A DNA stretch of 64,000 bases from Nitrospira sp. (GTDB lineage Bacteria; Nitrospirota; Nitrospiria; Nitrospirales; Nitrospiraceae). Position numbers and translations under genes: made by a program. Positions 8,646-17,429 of this stretch are shown here, piece after piece. Below the pieces are notes generated by a model. It searched no databases and had not been told where the DNA came from. It was given only the letters and a program-made list of their open reading frames with translations. The stretch's first letter is position 1. The number at the start of each line of letters is the position of its first letter. The DNA lies in contig JARFXP010000001.1 of assembly GCA_029194675.1 (NCBI GenBank), positions 856,001 through 920,000 of the forward strand, in the 5' to 3' direction.

Positions 8646-10406
8646 ATGAAATCGTGGAGCCCAATTGCCGGGTTGATCGTGGCATTAACCGTTTCGGGCT
8701 GTACCCTGTTTTCCAAGATTGATTTTCCCGACGATTCCTGTTTCGCCAACAAGACCGTGGGCTCCCGCCTCTACTTGGCGCAATGCTGGGACGGAGAGGC
8801 GCGACGCGCTTTCTATACCACCAGCCAAGGGTCGCAAATCGCTCCGTACGCCATCGCTACCTATGTCGAGCTGCCGGACAGCGCGGACCCCTTCCTGACC
8901 CCCGCCAACATCGAGAAGTGGAAATACATTCCGAGCAGTGACAAACCGTATGAATGGCCCATAGGCTTCGTGAGGGACTCTGTCCCAACAGGAGAACGGA
9001 GAGGGGAGTGGATCGGCATGAACTGCGCAGCCTGCCACACAGGCGAGATTCAGTACGGTGGGGAGAGGCTCCGCATCGACGGCGGACCGACGCTCGCGGA
9101 CAAGACCGGCTTCCTCAATGAATTGGACGCTTCACTCGAAGAAACTTACAGGGATGGACTGAAGGAGCCTCGGCCCGATGGCAGGGCGCGAGACGGTTCC
9201 AAATTTGAGCGCTATGCCGGACACTTTCCAGGAGTGACGAGAGATCAACTATTGAAGCAATTGGAGGAGGCCCTGGCAGATCGCCACGCATGGCATCTGC
9301 GAAACGATTACAAAGTAAACGGGCAAGTGACGACGCACGGTTACGGTCGGCTGGATGCCTTTGCGCTGATATTCAACGCGGTCAATGCTACCCTGAAGCC
9401 GAACCAGCCACAAAACATATACGAACCTAACGCACCGGTCAGTTATCCCTTCCTGTGGGACACGCATTTCCACGATTGGGTCCAATGGAACGGCATCTCT
9501 CCCGCAGTGCCCACCGCACGCAATGTCGCCCAACTCTTCGGGTCGTTCGGAAGGGTCCAGTTGGAGGATAAGGAGAGGAAGATCCCCCATGAATCCAGCT
9601 TCCGATTGTCTGAACAACATCTGCTGGAGAAACAGGTGAAGAAACTCAGGGCCCCGGTGTGGCCGACCTCCGTCTTCGGCGAGATCGATGAGGAGAAAGC
9701 CAAGAAAGGCAAAGGGCTGTTTCAGAAACATTGCTATAGTTGCCATCGGAGCCAAGCCGGCGATAGGAATAGCTGGTGGCGCTCTGACGGGAATATCACA
9801 ATGGTCCCGGTCACAGTCCAGAAAAAAGATCTCCCTCCAGCGGGGACCGATCCGCTTATGGCAAGAAATGCCTTGAGGTCCGCAGTCGGAACCCTTGACG
9901 ACTCGACAGCGACGACCACCCTAGCGGAACAACTGAGCGCCCTCACTAAGAATGAAATCAGGTGCTTCTCCGTCAAATTCCGGCTGCTACGTGAGTCCCT
10001 TTCTTCTGTGTTCGATGTTGACAAGATCTTCACGCTCGACAAACATGAGTTTCTGGCTTTCACGCAGCCCATGATCAAGCAAAATATCGAAGCGTACAAG
10101 GCTCGCCCCCTGGACGGGATCTGGGCGACCGCCCCTTACTTGCACAACGGATCAGTCCCCAACCTCTATGAACTGCTCCTGCCACCTGACAAACGGAGTA
10201 AGACGTTCTACGTCGGCAGCAGAACCTTTGATCCGGTCAAGGTGGGCTTCATCACAACTCAGGAAACCGGGAACGAGACCCTCCTCGACACGTCCATCGA
10301 GGGGAACCACAATACTGGCCACGTCTATGGCATAAACAAGGATGGCATAGACACGTTGACCGAAGAGGATCGCTGGGCTCTCGTGGAGTACCAGAAGACT
10401 CTTTAG
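8646..10406 (+). CDS. RoxA-like di-haem c-type cytochrome lipoprotein
   Basis: This 586-aa protein has two c-type haem motifs, CAACH (127-131) and CYSCH (363-367). It also has the late IWATAPYLHNGSVPNLYELL block typical of the RoxA/MauG/cytochrome-c-peroxidase-related family. The N-terminus is a lipoprotein signal with lipobox LTVSGC (Cys19), so the mature protein is anchored on the periplasmic side. AGAAGGAGG directly precedes the ATG. RoxA-type proteins cleave or oxidise hydrophobic substrates such as polyisoprene using oxygen; the family also holds peroxidases, so the exact reaction is open. A truncated paralogue follows 67 bp downstream. Family-level confidence is high, substrate confidence low. 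Confidence 0.87.
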   Translation: MKSWSPIAGLIVALTVSGCTLFSKIDFPDDSCFANKTVGSRLYLAQCWDGEARRAFYTTSQGSQIAPYAIATYVELPDSADPFLTPANIEKWKYIPSSDKPYEWPIGFVRDSVPTGERRGEWIGMNCAACHTGEIQYGGERLRIDGGPTLADKTGFLNELDASLEETYRDGLKEPRPDGRARDGSKFERYAGHFPGVTRDQLLKQLEEALADRHAWHLRNDYKVNGQVTTHGYGRLDAFALIFNAVNATLKPNQPQNIYEPNAPVSYPFLWDTHFHDWVQWNGISPAVPTARNVAQLFGSFGRVQLEDKERKIPHESSFRLSEQHLLEKQVKKLRAPVWPTSVFGEIDEEKAKKGKGLFQKHCYSCHRSQAGDRNSWWRSDGNITMVPVTVQKKDLPPAGTDPLMARNALRSAVGTLDDSTATTTLAEQLSALTKNEIRCFSVKFRLLRESLSSVFDVDKIFTLDKHEFLAFTQPMIKQNIEAYKARPLDGIWATAPYLHNGSVPNLYELLLPPDKRSKTFYVGSRTFDPVKVGFITTQETGNETLLDTSIEGNHNTGHVYGINKDGIDTLTEEDRWALVEYQKTL

Positions 10407-10473
10407 AGACATAAGTCAATGGTCATGCCTAACACCAGGTGTTTATGCATTACCCATCATATTTGAGGAAACA

Positions 10474-11490
10474 ATGAGACTCGCGCATCTGTCCGTTGCC
10501 GTGACGCTCATGTTCGCTGCATCAGGAGGGATCGTTTACCACTCGCATGGAACAATCCAGGAGCCAGCATCATCGAGCAATGATATAGAACACTTCAAAT
10601 ACGGCTCGATCGGAGCTGAGGTGAATGGCTACCCCTACGTCATATGGAAAATTCTTCCAAACTTGTTTCCCGAGCGGGTACCTCGTGGATGGGAAACCTT
10701 TGGGTTTTCATATGAAGCAGAGCGTTCCCTCCCTGTAGGTATATCGGTACGTCAGTATGGGGTTGCACGGGTTGGATTCAACTGTGCGACCTGTCACACG
10801 TCCACGATCAATGGGAATCCAGACATTATTCTTGGCGCTCCTGCCAACAAGCTGGATCTTGAAGGGTACTTGCGTTTCATAATAGAGACGTCAACTGATC
10901 CGCGTTTCACATCGGAAAATATCTTTGAAGAGATTTCTAAAACTGGAGAGCCTTTTGGGTTCTTCGATCGAATGGTATATCGGTTCTACATTATTCCCAA
11001 ACTCATCAAAACGCTCCAGAGGGCCGCTATCGACAATCGTTGGCGAGACTCACGCCCACAACACAGCCCTGGAAGGACCGATGCGTTAAACCCTTGGCGC
11101 CAGCACTTTGGCATGAATCCAGAAACGGACAACCTTGTTGGAACAGTAGATCTACCATCGCTTTGGAACCAAGAACTACGGAGACATTCATGGCTGCACT
11201 GGGATGGGAACAATCGTTCGCTTGATGAACGTAATCTCTCCGCAGCCCTGGCTGGTGGGGCGACCGAACAGTCACTCGATCACGCGGCAATCGAGCGAGT
11301 CGCACGTTGGTCATTAGAGGCACCTGCCCCTCAGTATCCGTTCTTCATAGATCTGGCTAAGGCAGCCTCTGGAGAGAAAATCTATAACGATCAAGGATGC
11401 CCATCATGTCATGAACCGACTGGTGCTTTCTATGGAGACATCACGCGAAATGGGAATTGGGGTCAAGTCTTGTTCAGTGCATACCGGTGA
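10474..11490 (+). pseudogene. Truncated RoxA-like di-haem cytochrome
   Basis: This is a paralogue of the preceding gene. It has an N-terminal hydrophobic segment, first haem site CATCH (104-108) and second haem site CPSCH (309-313). The frame stops only 25 residues after the second haem site, so the roughly 150-200 C-terminal residues that the neighbour has, including the APYLHNGS block, are absent. The last codons (NWGQVLFSAYR) are translated from the TTGGGGTCA repeat that starts at about 11452, so the truncation coincides with this insertion. It may still be translated and secreted but is unlikely to fold as a normal family member. The remaining sequence to 12.2 kb contains no clear continuation. 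Confidence 0.75.
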
Positions 11491-11665
11491 GCATGGGCTT
11501 GCGGAATCGAGCAGGAGATGGAGCGTCTTGCAATCATACAGGTTTCTGCTTCGCCCACTTCAATCGCCGGCTCACGGCGGCGTAACCCAAAATACAAGAT
11601 CTTGCTCTGTGCGCTCATTGGTGCGCACAGAACCAGAGATTATCCCAATTCATTTTCTAGTGACA
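11452..11665. repeat. MITE-like element that truncates the RoxA paralogue
   Basis: The left end is GGGAATTGGGGTCAAGTCTT. The right end, read inverted, is ATGAATTGGGATAATC. The roughly 210-bp segment therefore has imperfect terminal inverted repeats around GAATTGGG. Its first 123 bp match 13604-13728 at roughly 80 percent. It encodes no protein. The segment AAGATCTTGTATTTTGGG (minus strand, near 11600) recalls sequences that accompany REP-type transposase elements; that link is inference. Confidence 0.5.
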
Positions 11666-12215
11666 CAGACCGTACCTACGTTTCTCAAGCGATGTCAACG
11701 GGTCCTGGCACATGGACACTACCCTCTACCGAGCGCCTCCGTGCAACGGGTGAGCCGAGTGTCATTCGATCCATTCCGCGCGAGCGGACCTCTGCAGGTG
11801 GCTGGGGCGAACACCTGAAGCCCACGCATCCTCCACCAGACATTGAGCCTGCCCCAGCAAGAGTAGGAGAGTGACTTTCCACAACAATGATTCCCGACCC
11901 TTTTATGTGCGCGACCTCGTTTTGTGCGACCAACTCAGATCCCATCCTACTGATCCTCGTAGAATGCGGTGACACACAAGTCAAAAAGAAAGCCAAGTCC
12001 CATCGCACCCTGAAAGACCACATCTTGTCACTCCATTGTGCAAGACTCAGTAGTCGTCACACCCCCAGCGGCACAACGTTCTGGTTGCGCAGAGCCATCG
12101 TCATGTGTAGGATCGGACAGAGAAGCGTTGATCTGTTGGAATTGGAAGTCTGGTCTTTCTCGAGGCGACCGAGGAAATCGCACGGTCGGATCCTGAGAGT
12201 TGTACGGAGGGCTTC
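11666..12215. other. 550-bp stretch with no recognised gene
   Basis: I see no supported gene. Open frames on either strand have no motif or ribosome site. A GATTCCCGACCC sequence near 11889 is similar to CACTCCCGACCC near 58730 by the IS4-type transposase, which may be chance. The ribosome site ACGGAGGG just before 12216 belongs to the following lipoprotein. Confidence 0.35.
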
Positions 12216-12773
12216 ATGAGGACATTGACGATCGCGTGTGGCTGGATGATGGTATTCTTCGCCGGATGCGCGCCGGTGACCGACGGGTTTCGACACGATC
12301 TGCCGGCTACGGATGCACTCACGATCGTTTGGGGAGACGATGTGAGCGCCGTGGGCATGGCGACGACCTGGCTGCAGAAACGAGGGCTGTCTGTTCTCGA
12401 CCGGAGCCTGTTGTACACGAACCTGGAGACAGAGAACATCGAACTGATGCACACACTCAAGGATGAAGCGATCATCCTTCAGACCGCGAAGAAGATGGGA
12501 GTGCAGGAAGTGGTATTTATCAATCGCGGAGGCGATGCTCGGGCTCCGATGATCAGCGTCCGGGGTGTAGATGTCCAGGCCGGACGAATCTCCTGGAGCG
12601 GCAGCGCCCGGTACGCAACATTCGAGACCCGTCCCACGAAGGATGCCCTTGCTCTGCTGACATGTGAGGCACTCGCGACGGTATGGGGGTTCCGTCCGGC
12701 AGGAACAAAGTGGTTCCTCTCTTCTGAGAAGATGTGCGCCGTTGAGGGAGCTCTCCCCACGGTCTCGCGATGA
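12216..12773 (+). CDS. Small lipoprotein, CsgG/FlgO-like fold suspected
   Basis: This 185-aa protein has a lipoprotein signal peptide (WMMVFFAGC, lipobox Cys18). The mature part alternates short strands and helices: LQKRGLSVLDRS, then AKKMGVQEVVFINRGGD, then SVRGVDVQAGRISWSGSARY. This pattern is typical of CsgG/FlgO-like periplasmic lipoproteins, in which a variable-name protein is looked up by an outer-membrane complex. That assignment is by pattern only. GGAGGG precedes the ATG. The stop overlaps the next start (ATGA), so the two genes form a translationally coupled pair. Function unknown. Confidence 0.7.
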   Translation: MRTLTIACGWMMVFFAGCAPVTDGFRHDLPATDALTIVWGDDVSAVGMATTWLQKRGLSVLDRSLLYTNLETENIELMHTLKDEAIILQTAKKMGVQEVVFINRGGDARAPMISVRGVDVQAGRISWSGSARYATFETRPTKDALALLTCEALATVWGFRPAGTKWFLSSEKMCAVEGALPTVSR

Positions 12774-13501
12774 GTTGGCTCGGACGATTCATACGAGGCA
12801 GGAGCAAGAGAGGCGGATCGTCGATCAATCTTCCGATGAACCGCGTGAGAGGTCTTCGCATGAACGCGACTGATCGAAAAATAAAGCGCAATGTCGCAGA
12901 GCGGCGGCTGCCGGCCGGACCGCGGAGCTGGGTCATACTCTGTTCAGCGAGCCTGACGCTGGGAATCGTGGGGTGTTCGGTCTCCTACGGCACGACCAAC
13001 ACGCCCCGAACCACCACCGAACAATTACTCTTGGCCCAGGCGTTCAAAAGGAGTCTGATCGATGCGGTGATTCCCGTTCCTTCAGGACAATCCGTCGCGG
13101 TTGAAACGATCGGCCTTACGGCCGATCAGGGGTACGCGAACGCGTTAATTGAGAGATGGCTGAGCCGGGAAGGGTTTCATGTGCCGAAAGACAAAGATGG
13201 AAAAGAAACGTTGGTGGTCAGGGTGACGTTGGACGCGTTCGGCACGGTTCACAATCAGACGTTCTTCGGTATGCCGGCGTTCACCAGCATGCTGATCCCA
13301 TTTGCCTTGCCCCAATTGACTCTCTACCAGGCGACCAGACAACGAGGGCATGCCCGGTTGTCGATGGATTTTCTGGATAAGAAAACCGGGCAGCTTGTGA
13401 GTTCGACACCAACATACGAGGGCGATGCCTCCTCTAACGAGTACATATATCTGTTCCTCTTTTCGACGACATCGTCAGATCTGGTGCCGCCTGTCCCGTA
13501 G
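12770..13501 (+). CDS. Hypothetical lipoprotein, coupled to the upstream gene
   Basis: The 243-aa frame overlaps the upstream stop by four bases. An internal ATG at 12860 would give a cleaner start: basic region, then WVILCSASLTLGIVGCS with lipobox Cys. The mature region includes FKRSLIDAVIPVPSGQSVAVETIGLT and ends in an aromatic, strand-rich segment (NEYIYLFLF). No named family is recognised. The coupling and shared lipoprotein nature suggest that the two products act together at the outer membrane. There is no terminator or promoter evidence between them. Confidence 0.68.
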   Translation: MSWLGRFIRGRSKRGGSSINLPMNRVRGLRMNATDRKIKRNVAERRLPAGPRSWVILCSASLTLGIVGCSVSYGTTNTPRTTTEQLLLAQAFKRSLIDAVIPVPSGQSVAVETIGLTADQGYANALIERWLSREGFHVPKDKDGKETLVVRVTLDAFGTVHNQTFFGMPAFTSMLIPFALPQLTLYQATRQRGHARLSMDFLDKKTGQLVSSTPTYEGDASSNEYIYLFLFSTTSSDLVPPVP

Positions 13502-13603
13502 ACACGATCAATCATGAGGCTTTTATCGAGTGGGATTGCGCTTCGATCATGCCCCCCGACGCTTGATTCAAGCACGTAGAAGGATTCCTCACAGGCCGCC
13601 CAA

Positions 13604-13728
13604 GGGGAATTGAGGTCTAGTCTTCTTCTGTGCATAGCGGTGAGCATTGACTTGAGCCGTCGAGCACGAGATGGAGGGTCTTGCAATCATACAGGGTTTC
13701 TACTCCACCCGCTTCAATCGCTGGCTCA
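13604..13728. repeat. Dispersed repeat copy (matches 11452-11573)
   Basis: It begins GGGGAATTGAGGTCTAGTCTT and shares the internal block GGTCTTGCAATCATACAGG with the copy at 11.5 kb; the two align over about 125 bp in the same orientation. It lies in the gap between the lipoprotein gene and the convergent glgB end. The right-hand inverted end seen in the other copy is not obvious here. Confidence 0.5.
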
Positions 13729-13750
13729 TTTATGACTCAGACTTCCAAAC

Positions 13751-15676
13751 CTACCCCTGGCTCTTGAAAAACAACGCCGCGAGGGCGGGAACGGTCACGG
13801 TCAATGAATGGGACCGCGCGTGCAGCGGCACCGGTGCGGCCTCGACGCCGCCTCCGTTGCCCCAGTCGCTTCCTCCATACCAGGAAGAATCACTGTTGAG
13901 AATTTCCTGCCAATATCCTCCGCGTGGAACCCCAACCCGATAATTCAGCCGCGGTACCGGCGTGAAATTGCACACGACCAGGACCAGATCCTGCGTCGTG
14001 TGGCCCTTGCGGATCAGGCTGATGACGCTCGACTCCGCATCGTTGCAGTCGATCCACTCAAATCCATGGGGAGTCACATCGTCCTCGTGCAGGGCTCGTT
14101 CGGTCCGATAGACACGGTTGAGGTCCGCGACCCATCGCTGAATACCCAGGTGGCTCGCGTGCTGGAGTTGCTCCCATTCCAATTGGCCGTCATGCGCCCA
14201 TTCCGCGCGCTGGGCGATCTCTGCACCCATGAAGAGGAGCTTCTTGGCCGCCTGCGCGTACATGTAGCCGAACAGGACGCGGAGATTCGCGAACTTCTGC
14301 CAATCGTCACCCGGCATCTTTTCGAGCAGCGAACGCTTCCCGTACACCACTTCGTCATGAGACAGCGGCAAGATGAAATTCTCGTGAAACGCGTAGAGCA
14401 TGCGAAACGTCAGATTCTGATGGTGATAGTGCCGGTAGATCGGATCGGTCTGCATGTACTTCAACGTGTCATGCATCCAGCCCATATCCCACTTCAGGCC
14501 GAAGCCCAGCCCTCCCACGTAGCCTGGGCGCGAGACAGCCGGCCAGGCCGTGGATTCCTCCGCCGAGGTCTGCACGTCCGGATACCGCGTATAGACTTCT
14601 TCGTTGAATCGCCGCAAAAAACTGATGGCATCCAGATTCTCCCGTCCGCCATATTGGTTTGGAATCCATTCACCTTCGTTGCGCGAATAATCCAAATACA
14701 GCATCGACGCGACCGCATCGACCCGCAGTCCATCGATGTGATACTTCTCGAGCCAGAACAGCGCGCTGCTGATCAAGAAGCTGCGCACCTCATTACGGCC
14801 GTAGTTGAAGATGAAGGTATTCCATTCCGGATGAAAGCCTTGCTTCGGGTGCGCATGCTCATACAGATGCGTCCCGTCGAAGTAGCCAAGTCCATGCTCG
14901 TCGGTGGGAAAATGCGACGGCACCCAGTCCAGGATGACCCCGATGCCGTGCTGGTGCAGGATGTCGATCAAATACATGAGATCTTGTGGCGTGCCGTAGT
15001 TGCCGGAGGGGGCAAAATACCCGGTGGTTTGGTAGCCCCATGAGCCGAAGAAGGGATGGTCCATCAGCGGAAGAAACTCCACATGGGTGAAGCCCATTTG
15101 CTTGACATATTCCGCCAGCGGGACGGCCATCTCTCGATAACTGAGGGAGCGATGGCCTTCCGTTGCCACCCGTCTCCATGACCCGACATGCATTTCGTAG
15201 ATCGCCATCGGCGCCGTCAGTGCATTTCTGTCCCGCCGTTGCTTCATCCAATCCGCATCGTTCCACTCGTAGGTCAAGTCCCAGACGATCGAGGCGGTCT
15301 TTGGGGGAATCTCGTTGAAAAACGAGAGCGGGTCGGTCTTGTCCACGTGATACCCGTGAAAGCGGGACTGGATGTGATACTTGTATAGAGTTCCGACTCC
15401 GATGCCGGGCACAAATCCTTCCCAAATCCCGCTGTGCCCGCGGGGAGACAGAGGATGCGTGTCCTGCTTCCAGTCATTGAACGAGCCGATCACGGAGACC
15501 CGTTCGGCATCCGGAGCCCACACGGCGAAAAAAGTTCCATCCCGGCCGTTCACGTGCCCCGGATGCGCGCCCAATTTGTCGTACAGATTGACCAATGATC
15601 CCTCATTGAAGAGATAGAGGTCGTCGCGCGTCAGTCTCGTCGGTTCATCAACGCTCATCGTCGTGTGCTGTGTCAT
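13751..15676 (-). CDS. glgB: 1,4-alpha-glucan branching enzyme
   Basis: This GH13 glycogen branching enzyme is about 640 aa. An N-terminal CBM48-type domain (FFAVWAPDAERVSVIGSFN) precedes the catalytic barrel. The barrel has nucleophile Asp in GLRVDAVASML, acid Glu in QTSAEES and transition-state Asp in LSHDEVVYGK. It makes alpha-1,6 branches in linear alpha-1,4 glucan. It is the last gene of the trehalose-to-glucan cluster on this strand, after the maltokinase and glgE, and would branch GlgE-made chains. The ATG at 15676 is chosen because GGAG lies eight bases upstream; an earlier ATG at 15712 is possible. Very sure. Confidence 0.96.
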   Translation of the reverse strand: MTQHTTMSVDEPTRLTRDDLYLFNEGSLVNLYDKLGAHPGHVNGRDGTFFAVWAPDAERVSVIGSFNDWKQDTHPLSPRGHSGIWEGFVPGIGVGTLYKYHIQSRFHGYHVDKTDPLSFFNEIPPKTASIVWDLTYEWNDADWMKQRRDRNALTAPMAIYEMHVGSWRRVATEGHRSLSYREMAVPLAEYVKQMGFTHVEFLPLMDHPFFGSWGYQTTGYFAPSGNYGTPQDLMYLIDILHQHGIGVILDWVPSHFPTDEHGLGYFDGTHLYEHAHPKQGFHPEWNTFIFNYGRNEVRSFLISSALFWLEKYHIDGLRVDAVASMLYLDYSRNEGEWIPNQYGGRENLDAISFLRRFNEEVYTRYPDVQTSAEESTAWPAVSRPGYVGGLGFGLKWDMGWMHDTLKYMQTDPIYRHYHHQNLTFRMLYAFHENFILPLSHDEVVYGKRSLLEKMPGDDWQKFANLRVLFGYMYAQAAKKLLFMGAEIAQRAEWAHDGQLEWEQLQHASHLGIQRWVADLNRVYRTERALHEDDVTPHGFEWIDCNDAESSVISLIRKGHTTQDLVLVVCNFTPVPRLNYRVGVPRGGYWQEILNSDSSWYGGSDWGNGGGVEAAPVPLHARSHSLTVTVPALAALFFKSQG

Positions 15677-15757
15677 CCGCCTACTCCGCAGTTGGAAGGT
15701 TGAACTGTGCAATGTTGCAGGTCGAGCGGTGAGCTTGGATCATGAACAGTTTACCAT

Positions 15758-17329
15758 TTACGATTCAGCTTGTGTGAGTTGAAGTAGCCCGCCCATCGGA
15801 ATCCCTGCCCACGAAGGCCGGTTATTCAGCTCGTAACTCAATTCATAGCAGGCCTTCTCGATCAAATAGGCATCCAGCAGCAGGGCGCGGTCTTCGGCCT
15901 GCTCCGGGAGGAATGGAGCCTTGCCCGTTGTCTCTGTATAGCCGAACAAAAATGCATCCGCCGCCGACCGATACCATCGCCTCGTCCGCTGTTCCATCTC
16001 CGATCGCCATTCATCGGCATCCGGCCGGCTTCCCATCCGATCGAGCGCGGCAGAAGCAGCATAGTGGAATGAGCGGATCATCCCCGCCACATCGACGACC
16101 GGAACATGTTTCGCGCGCCGCTCCGCCAATGGCCTCGCCGGCTCTCCCTCAAAATCAATAATTACGAAATCGCGACCGGTATACAAGACCTGGCCCAAGT
16201 GAAAATCACCGTGGCATCGAATTCTGACTGCCTGAGGATTCCGCTTGGCCGGAGCTTCCAGACGAGACAACAACACAGCTTTCGATTCGAGCACGAGGGT
16301 CGCCAGTCGCCGATTCGGTCCATGAAGGTCTTGGATGCGGCGACCAAGCAATGTCAGCGAGTCTTCGGCAGTACGTGTCATTCGATCACGCAACGATTGC
16401 CAATAGCCCGACGTGCAAGGCTCCGGCGCGAACGCTGGATCGGCGGTGTGCTGCGCCAAGGCGAGGTGTAATTCGGCCGTCCGCCGCCCGAGCAAGGCTA
16501 CAGCATCGGTATAGGCACTGGTTGCAGGCATGGCCGAGGCTGAGCTGTTCGCCAGTTCTGCTTCCAACTCGCTCAATGTGTATCGCCAAGCATCGCCTTG
16601 ATTTTCGACGAACGCCTGTACAATCGCAACAGTGCCGGGCTGTTGGTTGGATCCTGCATATTCCAATGAACCAAGCACTGAAGGACTGTGAGTATACCCG
16701 CGCGCCGTTAATACTCGGCCGATCTCCAGATCAGGATTAATTCCCGCTTCGAAACGCCGATAGAGCTTCAACATAACGTACCGACCGATCCTCACGGAGG
16801 TATTGCTTTGCTCTCCTTGCATGACGGACGATTCAGCCGATGTCGCCTCTAAAACTACCTGTGAGAAGGCTTGCGTGGAGGAGGCATGGAGCGTTCCCTC
16901 CTCGCCTTGAAATCTCTCCTCCTGCCGGACCGCCTGCAGCAACGCCTGGGCAGAGTCATGATCCCACAGGGCATCGTGCAACAATCCGACTCGCTCCCCG
17001 TTTTGGCCGGCAATGGTCACCTCTGCCAACACAGCCTCCGGATGGGCTTGCCGCATCTGCAATGCTCGTTCGCCCACCGAAGCGGTGAGGACCATCATAT
17101 AGATATCATGGCCGTTGTCTTCATAGGAGACGTCGATGAAAACCATAACCATGGACTTGATGTCTGTTAGAAGCGGAATCGTCTCTTTGATGCGAACCGC
17201 AACAATCGTCCTTGCCTTGCCTCCGTACCATCGAGCGGACAAGAGGACGGACGGCAGCAGAGCCTCAATCACGCCGACGGTATCCCGATCAAACAGCCGC
17301 ACCCAATTGTCTTTGACGGTCAACATCAT
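15758..17329 (-). CDS. mak: Maltokinase (Mak/Pep2 type)
   Basis: This 523-aa protein has an aminoglycoside-phosphotransferase-like kinase fold. RCHGDFHLGQVLYTG carries the catalytic-loop Asp, IIDFEGEPARPLAERR is the metal-binding segment, and ARWYGGKAR near the N-terminus is characteristic of maltokinases. It phosphorylates maltose with ATP to maltose-1-phosphate, the donor for GlgE. It lies between glgE (upstream) and glgB (downstream), the expected order for the TreS-Mak-GlgE pathway, and is cytoplasmic. No fusion to TreS is present here; treS is a separate gene at 23-24.7 kb. Confidence 0.92.
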   Translation of the reverse strand: MMLTVKDNWVRLFDRDTVGVIEALLPSVLLSARWYGGKARTIVAVRIKETIPLLTDIKSMVMVFIDVSYEDNGHDIYMMVLTASVGERALQMRQAHPEAVLAEVTIAGQNGERVGLLHDALWDHDSAQALLQAVRQEERFQGEEGTLHASSTQAFSQVVLEATSAESSVMQGEQSNTSVRIGRYVMLKLYRRFEAGINPDLEIGRVLTARGYTHSPSVLGSLEYAGSNQQPGTVAIVQAFVENQGDAWRYTLSELEAELANSSASAMPATSAYTDAVALLGRRTAELHLALAQHTADPAFAPEPCTSGYWQSLRDRMTRTAEDSLTLLGRRIQDLHGPNRRLATLVLESKAVLLSRLEAPAKRNPQAVRIRCHGDFHLGQVLYTGRDFVIIDFEGEPARPLAERRAKHVPVVDVAGMIRSFHYAASAALDRMGSRPDADEWRSEMEQRTRRWYRSAADAFLFGYTETTGKAPFLPEQAEDRALLLDAYLIEKACYELSYELNNRPSWAGIPMGGLLQLTQAES

Positions 17330-17429
17330 GAAATGAAGAGTCGATGGCTGTCAGCTCTTTGCTCTTGCCATCAGCTATCCGCTATCGGCTCTTGTCTTTC
17401 TACATGAAGTAATCGAAGTCATGCTCCGC

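Noticed and set aside
13808..15043. Plus-strand open frame of 411 codons opposite glgB
   Set aside because: Antisense shadow of glgB without a recognisable domain.
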